64,000 nt of DNA from Lachnospiraceae bacterium (GCA_910575835.1 CAJTGB010000017.1:1-64000); one strand, 5' to 3'. Positions 53,582-62,809 are shown, counted from the stretch's first letter. The notes: a model not told the origin generated them from the sequence alone. Translations and numbers: made by a program.

Positions 53582-54400
53582 TCATTCCCCTTGGCAAATA
53601 CCTGCGTCATGCTCAAACAGCCGGATCACGATCTCCTCCAGCGTCAGTTCATCACCGTATCTCCCAAGAAGCTGATCAATAGAATCATCAAATAGAATCT
53701 TCCCCTTTTCCAGTATGATCAACCTCTGGCAGATTGACTCCAAGTCCTTCATATCATGGCTGGTAAGTAATATCGTCGTCTTCTTCTCTCTGTTCGTTTC
53801 CTTCAGGAACTCATATATCTTCTGCTTCGCCGTCACATCCACACCGATCGTCGGTTCATCCAGAAAGAGAATCGGCGGCTCATGGATCAAAGACGCCGCC
53901 AGATCTGCCCTCACCCGCTGTCCCAGAGATAACTTCCTTGCCGGCTGTGACAAGAACTCATGAAGCCCCAGAATATCGCTGAATCTGTCCATATTCCGGG
54001 AATACTGATGTTCCGGGATATCATAGATATGCTTAAGCAGACGAAACGTCTCAATCACCGGAATGTCCCACCATAGCTGCGTCTTCTGCCCAAAGACCAC
54101 CCCGATCCTTCTGGCATTGTCTATCCGGTTAGAGAATGGATCCCTCCCCATGATCCTGACAGTCCCTTCACTTGGCTTCATAATTCCGGTCAGCATCTTG
54201 ATGGTCGTAGATTTGCCCGCACCGTTCAGGCCCAGAAACGCCACGCTCTCTCCTTCTTCAATGCGAAAAGAGATTCCTCTCACAGCTTCTAAGGTATCGT
54301 ATCTGGGCATGACCAGATGTCTGAGATTACCCATTATTCCTGTACTCTTCCTCGCAATCCTGTAACCCTTTTTTAAATTCCAAACCTCTATCATCTCCAT
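53582..54400 (-). CDS. ABC-2 type transporter ATP-binding protein (trio 2)
   Basis: 272 residues. Walker A GLNGAGKSTTIK, Q-loop VVFGQKTQLWWDIPV, signature LSLGQRVRADL, Walker B ILFLDEPTIGVD, switch His SHDMKD. Near-parallel to the ATPase at 40605, including the shared FGQxxQLWWD block. First gene of the second trio; RBS GAGGTG before the ATG at 54400. Confidence 0.93.
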   Translation of the reverse strand: MEMIEVWNLKKGYRIARKSTGIMGNLRHLVMPRYDTLEAVRGISFRIEEGESVAFLGLNGAGKSTTIKMLTGIMKPSEGTVRIMGRDPFSNRIDNARRIGVVFGQKTQLWWDIPVIETFRLLKHIYDIPEHQYSRNMDRFSDILGLHEFLSQPARKLSLGQRVRADLAASLIHEPPILFLDEPTIGVDVTAKQKIYEFLKETNREKKTTILLTSHDMKDLESICQRLIILEKGKILFDDSIDQLLGRYGDELTLEEIVIRLFEHDAGICQGE

Positions 54401-54561
54401 TTTTACACCTCATTTCTCCTGCAGAATCACCCGGGAAATCCTGCAAATAAATTCTAAACAAATTCTATAAATGAGAATATCATATGAAAATACAGATAAA
54501 CATATCATTTTCAAAGTTTTTTCTCTGGAAAATTAATATGAGGCTTTTACCGTATAGACGA

Positions 54562-54590
54562 TAGACTTTCCGATTCAGCCATGATATAAT
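54562..54590 (+). promoter_or_regulatory. Promoter of the heptad-repeat gene
   Basis: TAGACT (54562-54567), 17-bp spacer and an extended -10 TGATATAAT (54582-54590). It precedes the coding start by ~45 bp. Confidence 0.55.
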
Positions 54591-54634
54591 ACAAACTAAC
54601 TAAACAACTGTATAATCGTAAGAGAGGTGATCAG

Positions 54635-56197
54635 GTGGCATTAACAAACGATGATTTAAATGCAATTGCTAATTTACTTCAGCCTATCAAAAACGATATA
54701 CATATGATAAATGATAATGTAACAACACTGCAGAAAGATACTAAAGAACTTAAAGATGATGTACAAGGGGTTAAAAATGATGTGATAATTCTTAAAGATG
54801 ATGTGCATGGGCTTCAGGATGGCTTTCACGAGCTTAGGGACGATGTCATAACTCTTAAAGATGATGTGCATGGGCTTCAGGATGGCTTTCATGAGCTTCA
54901 GAATGATGTACTGGTTCTTAAGGATGATGTGCATGGGCTTCAGGATGGCTTTCATGAGCTTCAGAATGATGTACTGGTTCTTAAGGATGATGTGCATGGG
55001 CTTCAGAACGGCTTTCACGAGCTTAGGGATGATGTCATAACTCTTAAGGATGATGTGCATGGGCTTCAGGATGGCTTTCGTGAGCTTCAGAATGATGTAC
55101 TGGTTCTTAAGGATGATGTGCATGGGCTTCAGGATGGCTTTCATGAGTTTCAGAATGATGTACTGGTTCTTAAGGATGATGTGCATGGGCTCCAAGACGG
55201 CTTTCATGAGCTTAGGGATGATGTCATAACTCTTAAAGATGATGTGCATGGGCTTCAGGATGGCTTTCATGAACTTCAAAATAATGTGCTGGTTCTTAGG
55301 GATGATGTCGTAACTCTTAAAGATGATGTTCATGGGCTCCAAGACGGCTTTCATGAACTTCAAAATAATGTGCTGGTTCTTAGGGATGATGTCGTAACTC
55401 TTAAAGATAATGTGCATGATCTCCAGGATGGCTTTCATGAACTTCAGAATGATGTAGTAATTCTTAAAGATGATGTGCATATTCTTCAGGATAGCTTTCA
55501 TGCGCTTCAGTGCGATGTGGTCATTCTTAAAGATGACATGCACGACGTTAAGAACGATGTGGTCATTCTTAAAGATGACATGCACGACGTTAAGAACGAT
55601 GTGGTCATTCTTAAAGATGACATGCACGACGTTAAGAATGATGTGGTCATTCTTAAAGATGACGTATACGACGTTAAGAATGATGTGGCAATTCTTAAAG
55701 GTGACGTGCATATTCTTCAGGATAGCTTTCATGCGCTTCAGTGCGATGTGGTCATTCTTAAAGATGACATGCACGACGTTAAGAGTGATGTGGTCATTCT
55801 TAAAGATGACGTATACGACGTTAAGAATGATGTGGCAATTCTTAAAGGTGACGTGCATATTCTTCAGGATGGTTTTCACGAGCTTCAAGATAATGTATTG
55901 GTTCTTAAGGATGGCTTTCATGAACTTCAAAATGATGTACTGGTTCTTAAGGATGATACACAATTTCTCAGGCATGAAGCTCAGAGTTCAGATAATCGGC
56001 TGTCACGCATTGAACTTACATTAGAGAATGAAACAAACCGCGGCATTAAGATTATTGCCGAGGGACATCTTGATCTAAATCGTAAGCTTAACGATGCACT
56101 AAAAGTTGAAAACGAGAAGGAATTACTCCTTCTCAGAGTCACCCATCTTGAAACTGAGATGCAGTTAGTCAAAGCGCAGCTTAATCAATCTGCTTAA
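54635..56197 (+). CDS. Giant heptad-repeat coiled-coil protein
   Basis: 520 residues. Start GTG at 54635 after GAGAGGTG. After a short head (ALTNDDLNAIANLLQPIKNDI), residues ~35-440 are nearly pure heptads such as LKDDVHG, LQDGFHE and LQNDVLV, arranged in 21-residue blocks. A 14-residue block (HDVKNDVVILKDDM) is repeated three times near residues 302-343. A unique C-terminal ~75 residues (LSRIELTLENETNRGIKII, AEGHLDLNRKLND ... LRVTHLETEMQLVKAQLNQ) resembles a small coiled-coil family widespread in Lachnospiraceae. No signal or TM, so probably a cytoplasmic elongated rod. Function unknown. Confidence 0.85.
   Translation: MALTNDDLNAIANLLQPIKNDIHMINDNVTTLQKDTKELKDDVQGVKNDVIILKDDVHGLQDGFHELRDDVITLKDDVHGLQDGFHELQNDVLVLKDDVHGLQDGFHELQNDVLVLKDDVHGLQNGFHELRDDVITLKDDVHGLQDGFRELQNDVLVLKDDVHGLQDGFHEFQNDVLVLKDDVHGLQDGFHELRDDVITLKDDVHGLQDGFHELQNNVLVLRDDVVTLKDDVHGLQDGFHELQNNVLVLRDDVVTLKDNVHDLQDGFHELQNDVVILKDDVHILQDSFHALQCDVVILKDDMHDVKNDVVILKDDMHDVKNDVVILKDDMHDVKNDVVILKDDVYDVKNDVAILKGDVHILQDSFHALQCDVVILKDDMHDVKSDVVILKDDVYDVKNDVAILKGDVHILQDGFHELQDNVLVLKDGFHELQNDVLVLKDDTQFLRHEAQSSDNRLSRIELTLENETNRGIKIIAEGHLDLNRKLNDALKVENEKELLLLRVTHLETEMQLVKAQLNQSA
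54730..55960 (+). repeat. Tandem 21/42/63-bp repeat array inside the coiled-coil gene
   Basis: In-frame DNA repeats of 21 bp organised in 63-bp higher-order units (CTTAAGGATGATGTGCATGG-like) and, at ~55527-55652, three 42-bp units. Units are close at the DNA level, indicating recent expansion; the array keeps the reverse strand free of stops as well. Confidence 0.92.
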
Positions 56198-56402
56198 TTT
56201 GGCTGAATATAATGCGGTCAGCACACTATTTTTTCGCGCAGCGGATGTACTGTTCATCAGCACGGATGGGATATCCACTGCCGTATCAGAAGAGCGCTAG
56301 CCCTCTAAACATCTGCTTCCTCCCCGTTCTCCTTCTCCTGCCCGAAAACAAAAATCCCGCACAAACTGCCATCCCCAACAGATATCCATACTGGAGCCGC
56401 CA

Positions 56403-57677
56403 ATGAAAATTTATATTCAAAAAACTTTGTTATACAGTCTTATTACCGTCTTTGCCGCACAATTTGCCATAAACTTATTCATCGCTGATTTTAAGATATC
56501 GACCGGTATCATCTGTTTTTCTGTCCTGCTATTCATGACGGAAGATTTTCCGCTGCTTCCGGCAGCAGTGTGCTCCGCCGCCGGCACCTATCTTGTGCGG
56601 CTATCGCTCTATTGGTTCCAGCACGGACATATAGATAAGATGTATCTTGCCTATAGGCCTGAGATTCTCTTCTATCTCTGCTACGGACTGTTTCTCTTCA
56701 TATATACCCGGCTATGCCCCGATTTCCGCAGACATACACGGCAGTTCCTCCTTGTACTTATCTTCATTGACTACGGAGCGAATTTCTCGGAACTGCTTCT
56801 AAGGCTTGGAGACAGCGCATTTAACCTTCAGGCACAGACCGGTATTCTTCTGGTCGCCCTGCTCAGAGTCCTTATCATAGGATGCATCCTGGCGATCTTC
56901 AGACAGTACCGTCTATTCCTTCTGAAACAAGAGCATGAGGAACGCTATAAACGTCTGCTTCTTCTTATTTCCAAGCTTAACGGAGAAGTTGTCTGGATGC
57001 AGAAGAATACGATTCTGATCGAAGAAACCATGAGCACTGCTTACCAGTTATACCGGACTCTCAAAGAACTCCTGCCGGACGATCCCCTTCATACCCAGGC
57101 ACTCTCTGTAGCAAAGGATATTCACGAGATCAAGAAGGAATACTTTTTGATCATGCGCGGGATTTCCGAGACACTTGACCAGGAACTTCAATCCGACGGA
57201 ATGTATCTGAATGATATTTTCCATCTGCTAGAAGATTCCCTTAGGCTTGCCGGATCAGAACATGGAAAAATTCTTGATTTTACATACTCATGCACGGAAA
57301 ACCTATACACCAAGCAGCATTATGCTCTCCTGTCGGTCTTCCGTAATCTGTCTGTAAATGCCTTAGAAGCCCAAACCGGACTCAGAGTTGCAATCAATAT
57401 CACACTGACAAAGGATTCCTCCAACGAGACCGGCATTTTCTATCTGTTTACGGTTACCGACAACGGACCGGGTATTCCCAAAGAATATATATCAGAAGTT
57501 TTCAAGGCCGGTTTCTCAACTAAGATCAATCATGTTACCGGAGAGATCAACCGGGGACTTGGACTTAATCTGGTAAAGGATCTGGTTGAGGAGCAGCTCA
57601 AAGGCCGTATTGAACTGATCTCGATTCCCGGACAGACGTCATTTATGATATGGATACCAGAAGAATATTTTTCCTGA
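56403..57677 (+). CDS. GHKL sensor kinase of the GlnK/CitA type
   Basis: 424 residues. About six membrane segments in residues ~1-175, an H-box SVAKDIHEIKKEYFLIMRGI, then a GHKL ATPase domain (FRNLSVNALEAQ N-box, TDNGPGIPKEYISEVFKAGFSTK, NRGLGLNLVKDLV). The arrangement matches B. subtilis GlnK (YcbA), whose partner GlnL is of the same type as the next gene. The ATG at 56403 lacks a strong SD. Stimulus unknown; glutamine is the family precedent. Confidence 0.85.
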   Translation: MKIYIQKTLLYSLITVFAAQFAINLFIADFKISTGIICFSVLLFMTEDFPLLPAAVCSAAGTYLVRLSLYWFQHGHIDKMYLAYRPEILFYLCYGLFLFIYTRLCPDFRRHTRQFLLVLIFIDYGANFSELLLRLGDSAFNLQAQTGILLVALLRVLIIGCILAIFRQYRLFLLKQEHEERYKRLLLLISKLNGEVVWMQKNTILIEETMSTAYQLYRTLKELLPDDPLHTQALSVAKDIHEIKKEYFLIMRGISETLDQELQSDGMYLNDIFHLLEDSLRLAGSEHGKILDFTYSCTENLYTKQHYALLSVFRNLSVNALEAQTGLRVAINITLTKDSSNETGIFYLFTVTDNGPGIPKEYISEVFKAGFSTKINHVTGEINRGLGLNLVKDLVEEQLKGRIELISIPGQTSFMIWIPEEYFS

Positions 57678-57741
57678 AAATATTCTGCACTCCGATTTCT
57701 GGCCGGATGTAGCACTAAAACACACAAAAAAGAGGATACAT

Positions 57742-58596
57742 ATGAATTTTTATCTCATTGACGACGACAAAAATGTACGAAATATTTTAAAGATCATTAT
57801 TACAGAGCAACAGCTTGGAAGCGTGTGCGGAGGAGCCGGAAATGCACAGGATGCCCTCGAAGATATCTCCGCCCTCACTCCGGATATCATCATTGTCGAC
57901 CTCCTTATGCCGGATACGGATGGGATCACTCTTGTCGGACAGATGCGTCCGCTTCTTCCCGATGCCGCGTTTATCATGCTCTCCCAGGTCACTTCCAAGG
58001 ATATGGTAGCCTCCGCATATGAAGCCGGAGTTGAATTCTTTATCCAGAAGCCCATTAACAGCATAGAGGTTGAATCTGTCATACGCAAAATCCAGGAAAA
58101 TCTCTCCATGCGCCGTACTATGAATCGCATACAGAATATTTTCCTTGAAGATACCGTGCCAAAACAGCCTGCTAAAGCGTCACCCGCCGCTGCGCCTGCC
58201 AGCTCCTCATCCTCTGTCCTCGCCAATATCCTGCAGCGGCTTGGGATTATCGGAGTTCTCGGAAGCAAAGACATCATCACCGTGGCAGAATATATGACCG
58301 CCAATCATGTACATTTAGATGACACAACTCTGCATGAACTTTGCAGCCGCTTCTGTGATTCTCCCAAATCAATGGAACAGAGAATCCGCCGCGCTGCCGC
58401 CGCCGGTCTTGTGAATCTGGCACATTTGGGCATAGAGGATTATTCTAATGAAATATTCACCGAATACTCCAACACTCTGTATAACTTTGAACAAGTCCGT
58501 AAGGAAATGGATTTTATCCGCGGCAGGAGCGATAAACACGGCAACGTCAAGATCAAAAACTTTCTGAATGCTTTGACGGCCTACAGCCAGAGATGA
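57742..58596 (+). CDS. GlnL/YcbB-type response regulator
   Basis: 284 residues. Receiver domain (LIDDDKNVRNIL, phosphoacceptor in DIIIVDLLMPDTDG, Lys in FFIQKPI), a low-complexity Ala/Pro/Ser linker (~135-160) and the YcbB DNA-binding domain (RLGIIGVLGSKDIITVAEYM ... RIRRAAAAGLVNLAHLGIEDYSNEIFTEYSNTLYNFEQVRKEM). In B. subtilis GlnL activates glutamine utilisation genes. Here the likely target is the PTS EIIC-like gene 249 bp downstream. Confidence 0.88.
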   Translation: MNFYLIDDDKNVRNILKIIITEQQLGSVCGGAGNAQDALEDISALTPDIIIVDLLMPDTDGITLVGQMRPLLPDAAFIMLSQVTSKDMVASAYEAGVEFFIQKPINSIEVESVIRKIQENLSMRRTMNRIQNIFLEDTVPKQPAKASPAAAPASSSSSVLANILQRLGIIGVLGSKDIITVAEYMTANHVHLDDTTLHELCSRFCDSPKSMEQRIRRAAAAGLVNLAHLGIEDYSNEIFTEYSNTLYNFEQVRKEMDFIRGRSDKHGNVKIKNFLNALTAYSQR

Positions 58597-58668
58597 CGCA
58601 ACGCTGTATCGGCGCTCCTCCCGATTCCAATATCCCTGCAAGTATGGGGCTCAAGTCTCGGCATATTT

Positions 58669-58732
58669 AACAGTATCATTTGCTTTATTTTGTGACATTT
58701 CACAAAATTCATCTGATACTGTTATTTTTTTT
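58669..58732 (+). terminator. Nested hairpin plus T run upstream of the EIIC-like gene
   Basis: Outer arms AACAGTATCA (58669-58678) and TGATACTGTT (58714-58723) are perfectly complementary. The interior contains a second perfect hairpin, ATTTTGTGA/TCACAAAAT with loop CATT (58687-58708). The outer stem is followed by ATTTTTTTTA, as in an intrinsic terminator. TATCAATTTTGATA follows immediately as another inverted repeat. It may be a plain terminator of the two-component transcript or a regulated attenuator of the EIIC gene. Confidence 0.7.
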
Positions 58733-58844
58733 ATCAATTTTGATACAGTCTGAAACTTTTTGAAACCAGAGATTTATATTCATTCTATCAATAACAGAGA
58801 TCATTTAATGAAAAAACAAATAATTAAAAAAGAGAGGTATGTCT

Positions 58845-59882
58845 ATGTTAACTATTTTATCTGGAGTCGGATTACTGCTGATCACACTTGCCGGTTTTTC
58901 ACTGTTCAGCCTGAAGATGCCAAAAGGCCAGCTCGCTATGTCCGGTATGGCAAATGCCGCAATCGCCACCTTCCTTGTCGAAGCAGTCCACAAATACATC
59001 ACCGGGGATCTGATGGGCATCGACTTTTTCCGTACTGTAGGCGAGACTTCAGGAGGTCTCGGCGGTGTCGCTGCCGCCATGATGGTTCCGATCTGCATGG
59101 GTGCTAACCCGGTATTCGCCGTCGTTGCCGGCGTCGCCGTCGGAGGCTACGGAATCCTGCCCGGTTTTATCGCAGGTTACATAATCGGTCTGATCTCACC
59201 GATCATCGAAAAGAAACTGCCGGAGGGACTGAATATCATCCTCGGCGCGCTGATCATCGCTCCTCTGTCACACCTGATCGTTCTTGCTGTCAATCCGGCC
59301 GTGAATATCATCCTGAGCCGCATCGGAGACACCATCTCCGCCGCTACTGAACAGTCCCCTATCGTCATGGGCTTCCTTCTCGGCGGTATCATCAAGATGA
59401 TCTGTACCTCTCCGTTAAGTTCTATGGCGTTGACCGCTATGCTCGGGCTAGAAGGACTTGCCATGGGAATTGCCGCGATCGCCTGCGTGGGCGGTTCATT
59501 TACCAACGGACTTATATTTGCCAAATTAAAATTCGGAGACAGAAGCAATGTTATTGCAGTTATGCTGGAACCGCTGACACAGGCAGACATCATTACCGCC
59601 ACCCCGATTCCTATATACTGTTCTAACTTCTTCGGCGGAGGGCTTGCCGGAATCTCTGCTGCAGCGTTCCATATCGTTAATAACGCGCCCGGAACTGCAT
59701 CTCCGATCCCCGGGCTTATGGCTCCGTTTGCATTCAATCCGCCGCTTAAGGTGGTACTCGCACTTACTTTTGCCGTACTTGGCGGTTCCATAGCCGGACT
59801 CGTGGGAGGCACCGTATTCAAAAACAGAGTGAAAATGCCTGCATTATCCTCCGAGACGATTCTGCCAGTTAACATGTCCTAA
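58845..59882 (+). CDS. PTS EIIC-like (PTS_EIIC_2) membrane protein
   Basis: 345 residues from the ATG at 58845, 7 nt after GAGAGG; an ATG at 58839 is too close. About ten membrane segments rich in Gly/Ala, with GNxxAIATFLVEAVHKYITG, GGVAAAMMVPICMGANPVFA and FFGGGLAGISAAAFHIVNNAPGTASPIPGL. The family is the stand-alone EIIC-2 type, with no EIIA or EIIB domain or gene nearby, so transport may not be phosphotransfer-driven. Directly downstream of a GlnKL-like two-component system and a regulatory hairpin. Substrate unknown. Confidence 0.82.
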   Translation: MLTILSGVGLLLITLAGFSLFSLKMPKGQLAMSGMANAAIATFLVEAVHKYITGDLMGIDFFRTVGETSGGLGGVAAAMMVPICMGANPVFAVVAGVAVGGYGILPGFIAGYIIGLISPIIEKKLPEGLNIILGALIIAPLSHLIVLAVNPAVNIILSRIGDTISAATEQSPIVMGFLLGGIIKMICTSPLSSMALTAMLGLEGLAMGIAAIACVGGSFTNGLIFAKLKFGDRSNVIAVMLEPLTQADIITATPIPIYCSNFFGGGLAGISAAAFHIVNNAPGTASPIPGLMAPFAFNPPLKVVLALTFAVLGGSIAGLVGGTVFKNRVKMPALSSETILPVNMS

Positions 59883-59890
59883 TATGATAC

Positions 59891-59921
59891 GAGCTTGTGC
59901 AGACAATGTTTGCACAAGCTC
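59891..59921. terminator. Hairpin between convergent EIIC and MFS genes
   Basis: GAGCTTGTGCA and TGCACAAGCTC form a perfect 11-bp stem with a 9-nt loop, with T-rich bases on both sides; likely a bidirectional terminator. Confidence 0.75.
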
Positions 59922-59923
59922 AC

Positions 59924-61177
59924 TTAATCACTGTTGCGCGATCTAAAACAAATATTTATCAATACACTGCAGAAAATCAAAGCCGCACCATACAATATTT
60001 GTGACAATAACGGATAGAACATCGCCAAAATGACTCCGCCCATCAGATTCCCCAATGGAATGATCACCGAAACCATGCTCTCTGTAAATGTAGAAACTCT
60101 CCCCAAAAGAGACGGCTCAATTTCTTTCTGAATAATGGAAATAAACATAATATTCATCATGTTAATTCCGCAATTACTAACAAAGATCAACAAATATGAG
60201 AGCCAAAAACAGTATTTTATTGTCACTGCCATAGACAGCCATGCTGTTCCCGATATCAGTAAAAATATCTTTGCATACTTTTCAGGCGCATAAATGCTTC
60301 CCGGAAACCTGCGTATCAAAAAGGAGCCAAGAATGCCTCCCAATGACGCGCTCATTAATAAACTTCCATAACCAAAGGCCAGCTCGCTGATATACGTTTC
60401 AGCGATCCTCGGCAATCCCACCATCGCTATCCCATAAAACATATTGAGAATAGTTAACGGGAGAAATAATCTGATTATTTCCGAATGTTCCTTTACTTCC
60501 CAAATCCCTCGTTTTAATTCTTTTCTATATTTTGCAATCGTATAACTTTCGTTCTTATCTTCAGCAGCGAAAGCCCCCGAATAGTTATCTCTGCCTGGAC
60601 CTTCAAAATAGCCGGCAGCTATTTGGTGAAATTTTACTGCCAGCAAAAAAAAGAAAATTATAAACAGCATAATCACATCTTCCCGCAAGAAACTGATGAC
60701 AATAGCCGAAACTGCATTAAATGCAACATCCAGCACTTTCTCGCTTGTGTGAAATAAACTATTTACAGGAATTAACTCATCATCACTGACTAACAAGGGA
60801 ATCAATTTCTCTCCCGACGGATAGATAACTGCCGATGCCGCATACGTCAGCGACAGCACCGTCAATAATACGATCCCTTGCTGCTTAATGTCTAATTTCA
60901 CGAAGAAACTAAGGATCAGCAGGCATATGATACATATCATCTGAAAGAAACTCATCAGGAACAAGTTTTGCCTCGGCACCGTCGTATCAATAATCGGCCC
61001 TGCAAATACTGCCATAGCGTCTATGATCGATAAAGACGCAAATGCAACGGATAACAACACTGGTGAGGAAAACTCCTTACTTAAAAACCAGATCACCAAC
61101 ATATATAAGATACTGTCTCCAATATTTGTAAATATACGTCCGCACAACAGATACCTTACTGTTCTTTGACTGCTCAT
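59924..61177 (-). CDS. MFS transporter (macrolide-efflux-like)
   Basis: 417 residues from the ATG at 61177 (MSSQRTVRYLLCGRIF), which follows AGGGAG and begins the first TM; a longer frame extends to 61243. Twelve membrane segments, with the VPRQNLFLMSFFQMICIICLL and TFTESMVSVIIPLGNLMGGVILAMFYP elements of the MFS_3 (MefA-like) group. The sequence is AT-richer than its neighbours, suggesting transfer. It is divergent from a WYL regulator and has a clear promoter. Confidence 0.85.
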   Translation of the reverse strand: MSSQRTVRYLLCGRIFTNIGDSILYMLVIWFLSKEFSSPVLLSVAFASLSIIDAMAVFAGPIIDTTVPRQNLFLMSFFQMICIICLLILSFFVKLDIKQQGIVLLTVLSLTYAASAVIYPSGEKLIPLLVSDDELIPVNSLFHTSEKVLDVAFNAVSAIVISFLREDVIMLFIIFFFLLAVKFHQIAAGYFEGPGRDNYSGAFAAEDKNESYTIAKYRKELKRGIWEVKEHSEIIRLFLPLTILNMFYGIAMVGLPRIAETYISELAFGYGSLLMSASLGGILGSFLIRRFPGSIYAPEKYAKIFLLISGTAWLSMAVTIKYCFWLSYLLIFVSNCGINMMNIMFISIIQKEIEPSLLGRVSTFTESMVSVIIPLGNLMGGVILAMFYPLLSQILYGAALIFCSVLINICFRSRNSD

Positions 61178-61279
61178 TTCCTCTGCTCCCTTCATTGCCA
61201 GTGCTCCATACAGCCGTCCTCTCTCCTCAATTAGAGCAAGCATTTCTTATAAAATTTTTTCACTTAAAATTTCTAATTA

Positions 61280-61308
61280 AGTATACACGAAAAAAACCGT
61301 AAACTCAA
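61280..61308 (-). promoter_or_regulatory. Promoter of the MFS gene
   Basis: On the minus strand TTGAGT (61308-61303), 17-bp spacer, TATACT (61285-61280). An extended-type TGGTATACT on the plus strand (61316-61324) may serve the WYL gene. Confidence 0.6.
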
Positions 61309-61361
61309 CAAATTATGGTATACTGTCAAAAAGACTATTTTATCAAAAGGTGTGATACCGC

Positions 61362-62270
61362 ATGAAACTCAACCGAATGATCGGAATCCTGTCGATCCTG
61401 CTGCAAAAGGAGAAGGTGACCGCCCCTTACCTCGCGGAGAAGTTCGAAGTCTCCCGCCGCACCATCAACCGGGATATCGAAGCCCTGTGCATGGCCGGTA
61501 TTCCGCTGGTAACAGAACCGGGAGTAAACGGCGGCGTCTCTATCATGGAAGGATATAAGATCGACCGCACGCTGCTCAGCACCTTGGATATGCAGGCCAT
61601 CTTAGCGGGGCTTCGAAGCCTGGACAGCGTAAGCGGTTCGAACCAGTACGCCCAATTGATGGAGAAGCTGTCCGCCGGATCTTCCAACCTGCTTACCGGA
61701 GATACCCATATCCTGATCGATCTCTCCTCCTGGTACAAGGACTCCCTCTCTCCGAAGATAGAATTGCTGCATAGCGCCATTTTAACCGGACGTAAGGTCT
61801 CTTTTCTCTACTTTGCGCCCAACAGAGAATCTTCCCGGACCATAGAGCCGTATGACCTGATCTTCCAGTGGGCAAACTGGTACATATGGGGCTTTTGCGA
61901 AGCCAGAAAGGACTACCGCCTGTTCAAGCTTGGCCGGATGACAGATCTTAAGATGGGGGAACCCTTTGAGAAGCGCTTAAGTCCGCTGCCCGATCTCGCC
62001 CAGGGGAACATATTTCCCTATACCTGCCAGGTCAAAGCTAAGATACAGCCGGAATATAAATGGCGGCTGATAGAGGAATTCGGACCGGAGAGCTTCACCG
62101 CTGAGCCGGACGGCACCCTGCTCTTTACCTCTGGATTCACGGACAATACGAGCATTATCGGCTGGATCGCTTCCTTCGGCGGCGGCGCGGAGCTCTTAGA
62201 GCCTGCCGGGTTAAGACAGGACATCCTGGCATTCGCCGAAGAAATCCGCAAAAAACATTTGGAAACATGA
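61362..62270 (+). CDS. WYL-domain transcriptional regulator (YafY-like)
   Basis: 302 residues. N-terminal HTH_11 winged helix (LQKEKVTAPYLAEKFEVSRRTINRDIEALCMAGIPL), the WYL domain in the middle (REGKVSFLYFAPNRESSRTIEPYDLIFQWANWYIWGFCEARKDYRLFKLGRM-type segment) and a C-terminal WCX-like region. Regulates in response to an unknown ligand. The next two genes encode GyrI-like domain proteins, a common partnership. RBS AAAAGGTG before the ATG at 61362. Confidence 0.88.
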   Translation: MKLNRMIGILSILLQKEKVTAPYLAEKFEVSRRTINRDIEALCMAGIPLVTEPGVNGGVSIMEGYKIDRTLLSTLDMQAILAGLRSLDSVSGSNQYAQLMEKLSAGSSNLLTGDTHILIDLSSWYKDSLSPKIELLHSAILTGRKVSFLYFAPNRESSRTIEPYDLIFQWANWYIWGFCEARKDYRLFKLGRMTDLKMGEPFEKRLSPLPDLAQGNIFPYTCQVKAKIQPEYKWRLIEEFGPESFTAEPDGTLLFTSGFTDNTSIIGWIASFGGGAELLEPAGLRQDILAFAEEIRKKHLET

Positions 62271-62347
62271 CACACAGTTGTCCTGTTTCCTCTGATACAA
62301 TATGACCATCAAGTCAAACGACAGATATGAAAGGATGGTCTATAATT

Positions 62348-62809
62348 ATGAAGTATGAAATCGTAACCTTGAATGAAAAAATCGTTGTCGGTATATCCGC
62401 ACGCACGAACAATCTCTCACCCGACATGAGCGCCACGATCGGCGGACTCTGGAAACGTTTTTATAACGAAGGCGTCTACGCCTCTATTCCTGAGAAGTCC
62501 AACAATAAAGCACTGGGAATCTATATGGATTTTGAAGGAGATGAAAAATCAGATTATACGGCGATGGTCGCCTGCGAGACGTTAACAGAACCAAAAGAGA
62601 CTGAATCCGCCGAATACACCGTCCGCCGGATCCCGGCAGGCCGGTATGCCAAGTTCGTAGTACAAGGGGATATGGTTGCAGCGGTTGCCGCAGCGTGGCA
62701 GGAGATCTGGCAGATGGACCTGCCGAGAACCTACCTGTATGATTTTGAAGAATATCAGGATGACAAGATGGAAGATGCAAAGATCCACATCTATGTCGGT
62801 TTACAGTAA
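62348..62809 (+). CDS. GyrI-like (AraC effector-binding) domain protein
   Basis: 153 residues from the ATG at 62348 (MKYEIVTLNEKIVVG); an ATG at 62327 has no SD, while AAAGGATGG lies upstream of 62348. The fold is the SHS2-type effector-binding domain: strand/helix pattern ending YTVRRIPAGRYAKFVVQGD and LYDFEEYQDDKMEDAKIHIYVGL. In related proteins it binds small amphipathic molecules. Eleven bases before the next gene of the same superfamily. Confidence 0.82.
   Translation: MKYEIVTLNEKIVVGISARTNNLSPDMSATIGGLWKRFYNEGVYASIPEKSNNKALGIYMDFEGDEKSDYTAMVACETLTEPKETESAEYTVRRIPAGRYAKFVVQGDMVAAVAAAWQEIWQMDLPRTYLYDFEEYQDDKMEDAKIHIYVGLQ

Noticed and set aside
54674-55975. 433-codon open frame on the reverse strand of the coiled-coil gene
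   Set aside because: It consists of repeated ILKNMHVIFK-like units and is a by-product of the 21-bp repeat array; the forward frame has an RBS, promoter and non-repeat ends.
55470-56024. Second forward frame (184 codons) inside the same repeat array
   Set aside because: Also caused by the repeat periodicity; no SD and no family match.
56212-56402. Short plus-strand frame before the GlnK-like kinase
   Set aside because: No SD, no recognisable domain and composition unlike the neighbouring genes.
58691-58704. TnrA/GlnR box in the hairpin before the EIIC gene
   Set aside because: TGTGACATTTCACA is 14 bp long, whereas the TGTNA-N7-TNACA box needs 17; it fits the inner hairpin stem instead.
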